Source of the DNA: Algihabitans albus | GTDB lineage: Bacteria > Pseudomonadota > Alphaproteobacteria > Kiloniellales > DSM-21159 | DNA: 64,000 bases | NCBI RefSeq assembly: GCF_003572205.1 | Contig: NZ_QXNY01000002.1 | Coordinates: 310,001-374,000, forward strand | Reading direction: 5' to 3' | Shown here: in pieces, positions 26,449-35,353 of the stretch | Layout: every line of letters begins with the position of its first letter | How positions within the stretch are numbered: the first letter of the stretch is position 1 | Program-made: the position numbers and the translations under genes | Notes under the pieces: model-generated | The model's input: only the letters and a program-made list of their open reading frames with translations | What the model was told of the DNA's origin: nothing | Databases searched by the model: none

Positions 26449-27666
26449 CTAAGCCGCGCCATCCAGCATCTGCAGCGGATCGACGGCGTTGGTGCCCTTG
26501 CGGATCTCGAAGTGCAGTTGCGGCTGGTCGACGGCGCCGGTGGAGCCGACCCGTGCGATGGCCTGGCCGCGCCGCACCGTTTCGCCGAGCCGCACCGTGA
26601 CGCTGTCGGCATGGGCATAGGCGGTGACCCAACCGTCGGCGTGCTTGACCAGCACGAGCTGACCATAGCCTCTCAACTCCGATCCGACATAGGCGACCAC
26701 ACCGTTCTCGGCCGCCTGGATTGGCGCGCCCCGCGGTGCGGCGATATTGATGCCGTCGTTGTGACGCCCACCGTCCTGTGGGCCGTAGGGCGAGAGGATG
26801 CGGCCGCGCAGAGGCCAGCCGAAGCGCCCGCCGGACCGTGGCGGCGGTTGCGGGATGGCCGCGGTCTGGGTTTGGCGTGGAGCCTGAACGACCGGTGCCG
26901 GCGTTTGGTTTGCGGGCTGCGCGGAGGGCGGTTCCGCCGCCGTGCCGGGACGGCGCGGCGGTAGCGGCGGTCCGCCTGCGCGGCCTTCGGCGCCTGGCTC
27001 CACCCTCGGCGTGGTTTCGGCGGGCGGAGAGGATTGGGCGAGAGGCGGCTGCGGCAGAGGAGCTTGTTGCTGGGGGGCCAGTTGCTGCGGGACCTGCTGC
27101 CGAGAGAGCGGCGTCGGTGGTGTCGGAGGCTCGGGCAGAGGCTCCGGGAGCACCGCGACCTCGGTCCTGAGGCCCGGTTCGGGCAACACCAGTCTTTGAC
27201 CCACGCGAATTTCGTAGGGTGGACCGACACCGTTGATGCGGGTCAACTGGCTCATGTCGACGCTGTGCATCCGCGAGATGCCGTAGACGGTCTCGCCCGG
27301 CTTGACCAGATGGACCTCGGCACGCGGCACGATCAGGTCCCGTCCGACCTCCAGCTCATAGGGCGGCGCCAATCGGTTGGTATCGATCAAAGCCCGCAGC
27401 GGTAAGCCGGCACGCCGGGCGACGCCATACACCGTATCGCCCGCCTGCACGCGGTAGAGCCCGCCCGGAATCGGCAGCTCCTGCTGTTGAACGGCAAAGC
27501 CGACGGGGGTTGCCGGACGACGGGGCGGCAGCGGCGGCGGCTCCATCGGGGTCACGCCCGGCTCGGGCAGAGAGGCCGTCTGCAGACAGCCGGAAAGCCC
27601 CAGCGTTACGGCCAGGGCCAGCAGGAGCGGCCGCGACACGGCCCCTCTCTGTTTGGCCCGTCTCAC
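26449..27666 (-). CDS. NlpD-like LysM/M23 peptidoglycan hydrolase activator
   Basis: Envelope protein of 405 residues. It has an N-terminal lipoprotein-like signal (LLLALAVTLGLSGC), two LysM domains (about 69-115 and 118-163), a long P/Q-rich linker and a C-terminal M23/LytM domain (about 285-400). Instead of the Zn-binding HxGxD, the domain reads HNDGIN, although AYAH and LHFEIR remain. This resembles E. coli NlpD (NKGID), whose degenerate LytM domain activates amidases rather than cutting the wall. It is last in the serS-surE-pcm operon, the usual place for NlpD, and overlaps pcm by four bases. Confidence 0.9.
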   Translation of the reverse strand: MRRAKQRGAVSRPLLLALAVTLGLSGCLQTASLPEPGVTPMEPPPLPPRRPATPVGFAVQQQELPIPGGLYRVQAGDTVYGVARRAGLPLRALIDTNRLAPPYELEVGRDLIVPRAEVHLVKPGETVYGISRMHSVDMSQLTRINGVGPPYEIRVGQRLVLPEPGLRTEVAVLPEPLPEPPTPPTPLSRQQVPQQLAPQQQAPLPQPPLAQSSPPAETTPRVEPGAEGRAGGPPLPPRRPGTAAEPPSAQPANQTPAPVVQAPRQTQTAAIPQPPPRSGGRFGWPLRGRILSPYGPQDGGRHNDGINIAAPRGAPIQAAENGVVAYVGSELRGYGQLVLVKHADGWVTAYAHADSVTVRLGETVRRGQAIARVGSTGAVDQPQLHFEIRKGTNAVDPLQMLDGAA

Positions 27667-28319
27667 GCCGATTTGCCGCCGGCGAAGGCCGGCGGATCGC
27701 CCACCAGAGGAACGAAGCGAACCATGCCGAGCCGCGTCTCGCGGACCCCGTGGTCGGTCTTCTCCAACTTGATCAACTCTTGCGACCGTCCCGTCTCGCC
27801 GACCGGCAGCAGCATGATTCCACCGGGACGGAGCTGCGCCAGCAGAGGTTCCGGCGGCAGCGCCGCGGCACAGGTCACGATGATGCGGGGAAAGCTACGC
27901 GGTTCCGGCCAGCCGTGGCTGCCGTCGCCCAGGCGCGTGGTGACATTGTGCAACCGCAGCTCCGCGAAGCGCGCTTCCGCCTCGTCCAGCAAGGGTTTGT
28001 GCCGTTCGATGCTGTAGACCCGGCGAGCGAGACGCGCCAGCACGGCGGCCTGATAGCCGGAGCCCGTGCCGATCTCGAGTACGGTCATGGTCTTGTCGAC
28101 GGCCAGTTCCGCGGTCATCTGCGCCACCACTTCGGGTTGGCTGAGAGTCTGCCCCTGCCCGATCGGCAACGCCAGGTTTTCGTAAGCTTGGTCGCGGAAA
28201 GCATGAGGCACGAAGAGTTCGCGCGGCACGCGCTCGAGCGCGGCCAACACCTCGGTGCTGGCGATACCCGCACGCCGCAACTGCATCAGCAGCCGGATCT
28301 TGCGGGCCTCCAGCGTCAC
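27663..28319 (-). CDS. pcm: Protein-L-isoaspartate O-methyltransferase
   Basis: Repairs isoaspartyl residues with SAM. I start it at the GTG at 28319, which overlaps the surE stop (GTGA); this gives 218 residues beginning [11 protein letters not shown]. The family motifs are PIGQGQTLSQPEVVAQM near 54-70 and the SAM site VLEIGTGSGYQAAVLARL near 83-100, then SIERHKPL. The surE-pcm-nlpD order matches many proteobacteria. A second PIMT-family gene lies at 55408-56064. Confidence 0.95.
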   Translation of the reverse strand: MTLEARKIRLLMQLRRAGIASTEVLAALERVPRELFVPHAFRDQAYENLALPIGQGQTLSQPEVVAQMTAELAVDKTMTVLEIGTGSGYQAAVLARLARRVYSIERHKPLLDEAEARFAELRLHNVTTRLGDGSHGWPEPRSFPRIIVTCAAALPPEPLLAQLRPGGIMLLPVGETGRSQELIKLEKTDHGVRETRLGMVRFVPLVGDPPAFAGGKSA

Positions 28320-29086
28320 CCGAAGCGCGCCTTCAAGGCGGTCAGGGCGCTGTGATGGGTCAGGTCCAGGTACAGCGGCGTGAGGGCGATAGCCCCCTCT
28401 TCGACCGCAGCCAGATCGCTCTCGCGGTCGCTGGTCGTGTCGGCCGCCCAGTCGCCGATCCAGACGTAGGGCCGGCCGCCCGGATCTTCGCCTTCGACCA
28501 AACCGACCGAGGCGTCGCGCCGGCCGGTGTGGGTCACGCGGACCTCCGTCACCTCGGCGGCCGGGCGCGGGGGAAAGTTGACGTTGATCAGCTGGTCGCG
28601 CTGCCAGTCGAAACCGTGAAGCTGCTCGACCAGCCGGGGGATCCAGGCTTCCGCCGGAGCAAAGTCCACCGGTTGGCCCGGAACCCCGACCTGGCTGAAG
28701 GCAATCGCGCGCAGGTCCAGGAAAGCGGCTTCCATGGCTGCCGCCACCGTGCCGGAGTAGCCGACGTCCTCCGCCAGATTGGCGCCGTGGTTGACGCCCG
28801 AGAGCACCAGGTCCGGGCGCCGGTCCTCGAGCAGCTTGTTGACGGCAACCAGCACGCAGTCGGTCGGCGTGCCGTCGACCGCCAGACGCCGCTCGCCAAA
28901 GCGCCGCACCCGCAGGGGGCGCCGCGTCGTCAGCGAGTGACTGGTCGCCGACTGCTCGACCTCGGGCGCCACCACCCAAACGTCGTCGCTCAGACTGCGC
29001 GCCGCAGCCTCCAGCACCTGCAGGCCGGGTGCATGGATACCGTCGTCGTTGGTGACCAGAATGCGGGCTTGCTTGAGTTCCGTCAT
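28316..29086 (-). CDS. surE: 5'/3'-nucleotidase SurE
   Basis: Metal-dependent survival-protein phosphatase acting on nucleoside monophosphates and polyphosphate. The 256-residue protein has the N-terminal metal site [15 protein letters not shown] (D14, D15 area), [10 protein letters not shown], the conserved [20 protein letters not shown] near 97-116 and INVNFP near 168. Its ATG overlaps the serS stop by four bases and its stop overlaps pcm, so all four genes of this operon are translationally coupled. Confidence 0.96.
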   Translation of the reverse strand: MTELKQARILVTNDDGIHAPGLQVLEAAARSLSDDVWVVAPEVEQSATSHSLTTRRPLRVRRFGERRLAVDGTPTDCVLVAVNKLLEDRRPDLVLSGVNHGANLAEDVGYSGTVAAAMEAAFLDLRAIAFSQVGVPGQPVDFAPAEAWIPRLVEQLHGFDWQRDQLINVNFPPRPAAEVTEVRVTHTGRRDASVGLVEGEDPGGRPYVWIGDWAADTTSDRESDLAAVEEGAIALTPLYLDLTHHSALTALKARFG

Positions 29087-30357
29087 GCGAGGGCGATGCG
29101 CTCCTGTCCGCCGAGGTAGGGCTGCAGGGCTTCGGGGACCCCTACCGATCCGTCCGCCTGCTGGTAGGTCTCCAGGACGGCGATCAGGGCGCGGCCGACG
29201 GCCACGCCAGAGCCGTTCAAGCTGTGCAGGAAACGGGTCCCCTTCTCGCCTTCGGGCCGAAAGCGGGCCCGCATCCGGCGGGCCTGGAAGTCTCCCGTGT
29301 TGGAGCAGCTGGAAATCTCCCGATAGGCCTCCTGCCCCGGCAGCCAGACTTCCAGATCGTAGGTCTTGCGCGCGCCGAAGCCGGTGTCGCCGCTCGCGAG
29401 GACGACCACGCGGTAATGCAGCCCCAGGCGCTTCAGGACCTCCTCCGCACAGGCCGTCATGCGCTCGTGTTCTTCCTCCGACCGCTCCGGCAGCGTGATC
29501 GAGACCAGTTCGACCTTCTCGAACTGATGCTGGCGCAGCATGCCGCGCGTGTCGCGTCCGGCCGCGCCGGCCTCCGAGCGGAAACAGGGCGTGTGCGCCG
29601 CGAAGCGCAACGGCAGCTCCGCTTCGTTCAGAATCGCCTCGGCCGCCAGATTGGTCAAAGGCACCTCTGCCGTCGGAATCAGCCAGTAGCCCTCTTCGGT
29701 GCGGAACTGATCTTCGCCGAACTTCGGAAGTTGTCCGGTTCCGAACAGTACGTGGTCGCGCACCAGAAGCGGCGGCTGGACTTCGAGGTAACCATGTTCC
29801 TGGGTGTGCAGGTCCAGCATGAACTGGGCCAGGGCCCGATGCAGCCGCGCGACCTGGCCCTTGAGCACGACGAAACGCGCGCCGGACAGCTTGGCCGCGG
29901 CCTCGAAGTCGAGGCCTTCGAGGCCTTCTCCGATGTCGAAGTGCTCCTTGGGCGCGAAGTCGAACCGGGCCTTCTCGCCGTGAATCCGCAGCGTCTTGTT
30001 GGCGCTCTCGTCGGCACCCTCAGGCACCTCGGGAGCGAGCGCGTTCGGCAGGCCGGCCAGCAGGGTGTCCAGGTCCTCGCCCAGGCCGCGCTCGTCCTCC
30101 TCGGCGGCGGCCATCTTGTTCTTGAGGTCAGCAACTTCGGCCATCAGGTCCTCGGCCGGCTCGCCCGTCCGCTTCTTCCGGCCGATTTCTTTCGAGGCCT
30201 CGTTGCGTCGCGCCTGCATCTCCTGCAGCGCCGTCTGCGCGCGGCGGCGGCGGCCGTCGAGGTCCAGGATCCGGGGCGACTGCGGCGGCAGAGCGCGGCG
30301 TGCCATGGCGGCGTCGAAGTCGTCAGGCGCTTCGCGGATCCAGCGGAGATCGTGCAT
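29083..30357 (-). CDS. serS: Seryl-tRNA synthetase
   Basis: Class II synthetase charging tRNA-Ser. I start it at the ATG at 30357 ([18 protein letters not shown]), the usual SerRS beginning; 17 further in-frame codons upstream look non-coding. It then has 424 residues. The N-terminal coiled-coil tRNA-binding arm (about 25-105) is followed by the class II core, with motif 2 around [20 protein letters not shown] and motif 3 near the C-terminus ([16 protein letters not shown]). No strong Shine-Dalgarno is visible. It is first in the serS-surE-pcm-nlpD-like operon. Confidence 0.95.
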   Translation of the reverse strand: MHDLRWIREAPDDFDAAMARRALPPQSPRILDLDGRRRRAQTALQEMQARRNEASKEIGRKKRTGEPAEDLMAEVADLKNKMAAAEEDERGLGEDLDTLLAGLPNALAPEVPEGADESANKTLRIHGEKARFDFAPKEHFDIGEGLEGLDFEAAAKLSGARFVVLKGQVARLHRALAQFMLDLHTQEHGYLEVQPPLLVRDHVLFGTGQLPKFGEDQFRTEEGYWLIPTAEVPLTNLAAEAILNEAELPLRFAAHTPCFRSEAGAAGRDTRGMLRQHQFEKVELVSITLPERSEEEHERMTACAEEVLKRLGLHYRVVVLASGDTGFGARKTYDLEVWLPGQEAYREISSCSNTGDFQARRMRARFRPEGEKGTRFLHSLNGSGVAVGRALIAVLETYQQADGSVGVPEALQPYLGGQERIALA

Positions 30358-30500
30358 CGAACGGAAATCCGGTATTTGGGGAAAGAGCGCGGGCCTTGCA
30401 AAAGCCACTGGTGACGTCCGGCTTATAGGCTGCGTCGCCGCGTCGCGTCTAGGGTCGCAAGGCTGTCACAGAGCGGCGGAAAAACCGCCCGAACGGGCCG

Positions 30501-31316
30501 TCAGCTCTCAAGCTCACGGTCGAGTTCTTCCTGCCGTTGGCGGCGCCGACGCTCGACCAGCTTCGCCATGTAGATGGAGATTTCGTAGAGCAGCACGATC
30601 GGCACCGCGAGACTGATCTGCGAGATCGGGTCCGGCGGCGTGAGCAGGGCCGCGACGACGAAAGTGGCGACGATGGCGTACTTGCGCTTTTTCGCCATGC
30701 CTTCCGACGAGGCGATCCCGACCCGCGCCAGCAACGTCATGATGACCGGAAGCTGAAAACAGAGGCCGAAGGCGAAAATCAGCTTCATGGTCAGCGAAAG
30801 GTACTCGTTGACCTTGGGCTCAAGCTGAATCGCCAGAGTGTCGGCCCCGCCCGGTGCCTCGAACTGGATGAAAAAGTCCCAGGCGAGCGGCAGGATCGCG
30901 AAGTAGACCAGCGCGCCGCCGATGAAGAAGAGGATCGGCGAGGCCACGAGGAAGGGCAGAAACGCCATCTTCTCGTGCTTGTAGAGCCCCGGCGCGACAA
31001 ACCTGTAGATCTGCCCGAGAAAAACCGGACAGGTCACGAAGGCGGCGGCGAAGAAGGCAACCTTGACGTAGGTGAAAAAGACCTCCGTCAGGTTTGTGAA
31101 GATCATGCGCCGCGCTTCGCCCTGCTCCAGCCCGATCTCCAGCAGGATGTCTGCCAGCGGCTTGACCAGGAAGCGGTAGATCTCGTCCGCCAGGAACCAG
31201 GCGCCGATGAAGGCGACAACCAAGGCTCCGACCGAATAGAGCAGACGGGTGCGCAGCTCGATCAGGTGATCGAGTAGCGGCATCTTCTGCAGGTCTTCCT
31301 TGGTCGCGTCGGTCAT
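30501..31316 (-). CDS. tatC: Sec-independent protein translocase TatC
   Basis: Multi-pass receptor of the twin-arginine translocase. The 271-residue protein has six hydrophobic segments. The TatC hallmarks include the N-terminal MPLLDHLIELRTRLLYSVGA and FLGQIYRFVAPGLYKHEK, and the conserved glutamate of PGLYKHEK is visible. The cytoplasmic tail is rich in R, Q and E. It is third in tatA-tatB-tatC, 33 bases behind tatB. Confidence 0.96.
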   Translation of the reverse strand: MTDATKEDLQKMPLLDHLIELRTRLLYSVGALVVAFIGAWFLADEIYRFLVKPLADILLEIGLEQGEARRMIFTNLTEVFFTYVKVAFFAAAFVTCPVFLGQIYRFVAPGLYKHEKMAFLPFLVASPILFFIGGALVYFAILPLAWDFFIQFEAPGGADTLAIQLEPKVNEYLSLTMKLIFAFGLCFQLPVIMTLLARVGIASSEGMAKKRKYAIVATFVVAALLTPPDPISQISLAVPIVLLYEISIYMAKLVERRRRQRQEELDRELES

Positions 31317-31349
31317 CTGATGTCCGTTGCGGTCTCACTATCGACGCGG

Positions 31350-31940
31350 TCAGCCAATGGAGCCGCCGGCCTTGCTCGCCGTGTTTTCGGTCGTGGCCGC
31401 CGTTCCGGTCTCGGCACCCGTTTCACCTGGCTTGGGTGGTGTTTTCGGCGCGAGCTCGGCTGGCGCTTCCTGCGTCTGTTCCTCGGGCGGGCGGACTGAG
31501 TTGCCGGGCGCTATCTTCGCCGGGTGCTTGACCACCTTGGCGCCCGGCGTCTCGTCGGCCTCCGATCCGCCCGAAGTCGGCTTGCTCGACCGCTCGGCCT
31601 CAGCGTCGGCCTTGGCCGTGGTCCTGCCGGGCTCTTCGATCCTCGTGGCCGACCGCAACGCCTTGGCTTCGGCGTCCAGTTCGCCATCCGGATCGACAGC
31701 TTCGGCGATGCGCTTGGTCAAGTTACCGCGCTTGGTGGCCTCCAGCGCCTTGCGCGCGTCGTCGAGCTCGGCCTCGCGGACCATCTCGTCGACGCCCGAC
31801 TGGAACTCGCGGGCAAGCGAGCGGGCTTTACGCACCCACTGTCCGACGGTACGCAGGGTTCCCGGAAGATCCTTCGGACCGATGATGATGAGCGCCAACA
31901 TGGCGATCACCAACATCTCGGTCCAGCCTATGTCAAACAT
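31350..31940 (-). CDS. tatB: Sec-independent protein translocase TatB
   Basis: Single-span Tat receptor subunit. The sequence MFDIGWTEMLVIAMLALIII is followed by GPKDLP, the TatB hinge, then an amphipathic helix (VGQWVRKARSLAREFQSGVD). The remaining about 130 residues are a charged, A/P/T-rich tail without recognisable fold. Total 196 residues. It lies between tatA and tatC. Confidence 0.94.
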   Translation of the reverse strand: MFDIGWTEMLVIAMLALIIIGPKDLPGTLRTVGQWVRKARSLAREFQSGVDEMVREAELDDARKALEATKRGNLTKRIAEAVDPDGELDAEAKALRSATRIEEPGRTTAKADAEAERSSKPTSGGSEADETPGAKVVKHPAKIAPGNSVRPPEEQTQEAPAELAPKTPPKPGETGAETGTAATTENTASKAGGSIG

Positions 31941-32021
31941 GGCCTAGCCCGGCGCTGGCGGAAAAAGGACGTGATGCAGAGCATCGCGTTTGCCTGCATC
32001 ACTTGTGCATCGCTGGCACAC

Positions 32022-32291
32022 TTAACCGTTGGCGACTTTCTTGTCGTCCTTGGACTCGGTCTCGGCGGACCGTGCGGCCGTTGCTGTGGTCGCCGTCTCC
32101 TTGTCCTGCTCCAACTTGGCCGAGGAGGCCTCCTCCGAATTCTCGTCGGAGTTGCTTTCTTCCTTCAGGCCGCGCTTGAACTGGTTGATGCCTGAGCCGA
32201 CGTCCTTCATCAGCCTCGGAATCTTACCAGCGCCGAACAGCAGAACGACGATCAAGACGACGATCGCGATCTGCCAAAAGCTGATACCCAT
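32022..32291 (-). CDS. tatA: Sec-independent protein translocase TatA
   Basis: Pore-forming Tat subunit of 89 residues. The N-terminal helix MGISFWQIAIVVLIVVLLFG is followed by the AGKIPRLMKDVGSGINQFKR amphipathic helix and an acidic/alanine-rich tail. The FGxGK(I/L)P hinge is the TatA mark. AAGGAG is seen upstream of the ATG. It leads the tatABC operon, with a 127-base gap to the ABC ATPase gene further upstream. Confidence 0.95.
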   Translation of the reverse strand: MGISFWQIAIVVLIVVLLFGAGKIPRLMKDVGSGINQFKRGLKEESNSDENSEEASSAKLEQDKETATTATAARSAETESKDDKKVANG

Positions 32292-32418
32292 AAAGGTCTC
32301 CTTATTGGGACGTCCCGTCAGCCCGGATTGAATCCGGACTATCGCAAAAAGCCTTCACAACCGCAATCTTGCCCTCGGATACGGCGAAGTCATGCCGTTG
32401 GAGCAAGGCGGATTTCTC

Positions 32419-33531
32419 TTATGTAGCCTCGGCTAGCGGAAAAACGAAGGCCAAAGCGGGATCCAGGTCCAGACTGAAGGCATCTTCGTTCGCAGGCAGA
32501 AAACGGCCTGGGATACGCGCGTGTAGGTGGAGCGGCGCGCCTTCCGCCTGTTCGACGGAGAGGTGCACCAGCGACGTCCGGCCCAGCAGACGCGCCGCGA
32601 TGACTTGCGCCCCTGCATAACCGGGCCCCGCCGTCTCACCCGGCGGCAGCAGGCGGATCGCCTCTGGCCGGACCAGGACCTCCACCGGCTGTCCGTCGCG
32701 AAGCCCCTCCGCCGGCAGAGGACCCAGCGGAGTCAGGACGCGTTCGGCTTCGACACGACCCGGCAGTCTGTTGATCTCGCCGAAGAATTCGGCGGCAAAG
32801 GCGTTCACCGGGTGGAAATAGAGCCGATCCGGCGCGCCGACCTGAATCAGCCGACCCTGGTCCATCAGAGCGATCCGGTCGGCCATGAACATTGCCTCCT
32901 CGGGATCGTGCGTCACCATCAGCGTGGCCGTCCCGGCCGCCTCCAGCACATGCAGCGTTTCGTCGCGAACGTCGTGGCGCAGACGCTGATCGAGGCCGGA
33001 GAAGGGTTCGTCGAGCAGCATCACCCGTGGCTGCGGCGCCAGGGCCCGGGCAAGCGCGACCCGCTGCTGTTGCCCGCCCGACAGTTCGTGCGGATAGCTG
33101 TCCTCGAAACCGGCCAGTCCGACCTGCTTGAGCGTCCGCCCGATCGCGGCTTGCCGGTCGCGCGCTGCGAGATGGCGAAGTCCGAAGGCCACATTGTCGC
33201 CGACGCTCAGATGCGGAAAGAGCGCATAGTCCTGAAAAACCAGACCGACGGAGCGGTTTTCCGGCGGCACGCCGCGGCCCGGTTCCGCGACGGCGTGCCC
33301 GTCCATGGCGATGCGACCCTGCTGCAGCTCCTCCAGACCGGCGGCCAGCCGCAACGCGGTGGTCTTGCCGCAGCCCGAGGGCCCGAGAAGGCAGACAAGT
33401 TCTCCCGGCTCCAGGTCAAGCGAAAGGTCGTCGACAGCCAAAACCGCGCCGAAACGATGAGAGACGGCCTCGAGCGCCAAGGCGGGCGGCAGGTCGGACC
33501 GCAGGGCGGCGTCAGCCGGAGCGGCCGGCAT
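32419..33531 (-). CDS. Orphan ABC transporter ATPase, FbpC/PotA type
   Basis: Importer nucleotide-binding subunit of 370 residues. Walker A is GPSGCGKTT, the Q-loop lies in VGLVFQDYALFPH, the signature is LSGGQQQR and Walker B is VMLLDEPFSGLD. The C-terminal third carries a TOBE-like region (EVLVRPEAIRLLPP). I use the ATG at 33531, seven bases behind AGGAG; it overlaps the end of scpB by 20 bases. The type serves Fe(III), spermidine or sulfate/molybdate uptake. No permease or binding protein is nearby, so the substrate is open. Confidence 0.9.
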   Translation of the reverse strand: MPAAPADAALRSDLPPALALEAVSHRFGAVLAVDDLSLDLEPGELVCLLGPSGCGKTTALRLAAGLEELQQGRIAMDGHAVAEPGRGVPPENRSVGLVFQDYALFPHLSVGDNVAFGLRHLAARDRQAAIGRTLKQVGLAGFEDSYPHELSGGQQQRVALARALAPQPRVMLLDEPFSGLDQRLRHDVRDETLHVLEAAGTATLMVTHDPEEAMFMADRIALMDQGRLIQVGAPDRLYFHPVNAFAAEFFGEINRLPGRVEAERVLTPLGPLPAEGLRDGQPVEVLVRPEAIRLLPPGETAGPGYAGAQVIAARLLGRTSLVHLSVEQAEGAPLHLHARIPGRFLPANEDAFSLDLDPALAFVFPLAEAT

Positions 33532-34375
33532 CCGCATTCTCCTCATCATCGATGTCTTCGTGGACCGCGGCGTCTTCATCGGCTGCGGCTTGTTCGTCGA
33601 GGTCTGCCGGGTCGCCGGCATCCGCGTCTTCGCTTTCGGCTTCGTCGTCGCTGTCGTCTGCCTCCGGTCGGTCCGCTTCGGACGGGGGCAAGTCACCGAA
33701 CTCGGCAACCAAGGCTTCATCCGTCCCGAGGTCCTGGTCTTCCAGAAGCTCGTCCTCGTTTTCTGCGTCGTCGTCCCGCTCGTCATCCAGCCCTGGGCCC
33801 GCGGGTGGGAGCTCGCCGCGGGCGCCCAGCGCCGTCATCGCCGGGCGCGCGTCGAGCAGACCGGCGGCCTTCAGCTCCTCCAGGCCCGGCAGGGAGGTGA
33901 CCGCGTCCAGTCCGAAATGGTCCAGAAAAGCGTCGGTAGTACCCCAGGTAACCGGCTTACCGGGCGTGCGCCGCCGGCCCCGAGGCTTGATCCAGCCGGC
34001 CTCCAAGAGCGTGTCGAGCGTGCCCTTGGACAGAGCGACGCTGCGGATTTCTTCGATTTCGGCTCGGGTGACCGGCTGATGATAGGCCACGACGGCCAAT
34101 GTTTCGATGGCCGCCCGGGACAGCTTGCGGCGGGTTTCGCTTTCGATGCGCATTCTGGGCGCCAGATCCGCCGCCGTCCGGAAGGCCCACTTGTCGCCGA
34201 TCTGACGAAGGTTGACGCCGCGCGCTTCGTAGAGCCCGGCTAGCTCCTCCAGCATGCGCGCAAGATCGACGTCATCGGCGAAATGGCGGGCCAGCTCTTT
34301 TTCGCCGAGCGGCTCCGCTGCTGCGAATAGCAGAGCCTCGAGCAGGCGGATCTGCTGGAAACGAACCTCGCTCAT
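33512..34375 (-). CDS. scpB: Segregation and condensation protein B
   Basis: Kleisin-binding winged-helix partner of ScpA and SMC in chromosome condensation. The N-terminal about 190 residues are standard ScpB (LLEALLFAAAEPLGEKELAR, LSRAAIETLAVVAYHQPVTR, AEIEEIRSV, GRRRTPGKPVTWGTTDAFL). The last about 90 residues are an extreme acidic tail dominated by D and E. Total 287 residues. It overlaps scpA by four bases upstream and the ABC ATPase by 20 bases downstream, giving one tight operon. Confidence 0.95.
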   Translation of the reverse strand: MSEVRFQQIRLLEALLFAAAEPLGEKELARHFADDVDLARMLEELAGLYEARGVNLRQIGDKWAFRTAADLAPRMRIESETRRKLSRAAIETLAVVAYHQPVTRAEIEEIRSVALSKGTLDTLLEAGWIKPRGRRRTPGKPVTWGTTDAFLDHFGLDAVTSLPGLEELKAAGLLDARPAMTALGARGELPPAGPGLDDERDDDAENEDELLEDQDLGTDEALVAEFGDLPPSEADRPEADDSDDEAESEDADAGDPADLDEQAAADEDAAVHEDIDDEENADAGRSG

Positions 34376-35244
34376 GCGCCCGACTTACCGCCTGCATGCT
34401 CGTCTTCGCCGCCCCGGTCGTCGCCTGGCATATCGCTCTCGCCACGACCGGGACGCAAGAAGATGGATCCGTAGGTTCCGTCCTGACGAATCTCGACCTG
34501 ACCGCTTTTGGCCAGTTGCAGGCTCGCGACGAAGGTACTGGCGAGCGCCGACCGTCGGCGCAACGGACTGATGGCAGCCTGCAGTTCGGGCGGCAAAAAG
34601 GCCTGCAACCGGCGCCAGCCGGGCATCCCCTGCCCCAGCAACCGGGCCAAACGCTCGACGGCGTCTTCGACCGAATGGAGGTCAAGCGCGAGGATCCGCA
34701 ACGACTGCTCGCCGCGATCGCGACGGGCTTTTCCGTAAGCGCTCAGAAGTTCGTAGAGACTGACCTCCCACGTCACGCGATTCACCCGCTCCAGGGATTC
34801 CGGCATTCCACGCGTGAAGACATCGGTGCCGAGCTGGGGGCCGGCCATCAGCTTGCGCCCGGCTTCCTGCATGGCCTCCAGGCGTTGCAGCTTGAACTTC
34901 AGTGCCGCTGCCATCTCGGCGCCGGACGGCTCCGCCTCGCCTTCCGGTTCGGGCAGCAACAGGCGCGACTTCAGGTAGGCCAGCCAGGCCGCCATCACGA
35001 GGTAGTCGGCCGCGAGTTCCAGGCGCACGCGCCGGGCGTGATGCACGAAGACCAGATATTGCTCTGCAAGCGCGAGGATCGAGATCTTGGTGATGTCGAC
35101 CTTCTGGTCCCGCGCCAGCTGCAGCAGCAGATCGATCGGCCCTTCGAAGCCCTCCAGGTCGAGCACGAGCTGGTCGCCGACGACGGGGTGGTCGGCCGGA
35201 TCGTCTTCCTCGAAGCTGTCCAGTGGCGTGTCTTCGGCGCTCAC
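34372..35244 (-). CDS. scpA: Segregation and condensation protein A
   Basis: Kleisin subunit of the SMC-ScpAB condensin. It starts at a GTG at 35244. The 290-residue protein has the N-terminal kleisin motif LDLEGFEGPIDLLLQLARDQ near 28-47, KVDITKISILALAEQYL and DYLVMAAWLAYLKSRLLLPE. The C-terminal winged-helix end (SLQLAKSGQVEIRQDGTYGS) is also present. The stop overlaps the scpB start. It follows nagZ by 109 bases. Confidence 0.95.
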   Translation of the reverse strand: MSAEDTPLDSFEEDDPADHPVVGDQLVLDLEGFEGPIDLLLQLARDQKVDITKISILALAEQYLVFVHHARRVRLELAADYLVMAAWLAYLKSRLLLPEPEGEAEPSGAEMAAALKFKLQRLEAMQEAGRKLMAGPQLGTDVFTRGMPESLERVNRVTWEVSLYELLSAYGKARRDRGEQSLRILALDLHSVEDAVERLARLLGQGMPGWRRLQAFLPPELQAAISPLRRRSALASTFVASLQLAKSGQVEIRQDGTYGSIFLRPGRGESDMPGDDRGGEDEHAGGKSGA

Positions 35245-35353
35245 GGTTACGCGGCTCTCCGGCTGAGATCGAACCTGTTGATCGGATAAGAGGCAAGCCC
35301 GACAGGCTTAGACCAAGGCCGGCGGCTTGCCAACCGGGTCTGCTGCGCGCGGC

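Noticed and set aside
27663-28979. A single 438-codon protein covering the surE and pcm region
   Set aside because: Only the C-terminal half is the Pcm frame; the first half is a shadow of surE. The true Pcm start is the GTG at 28319.
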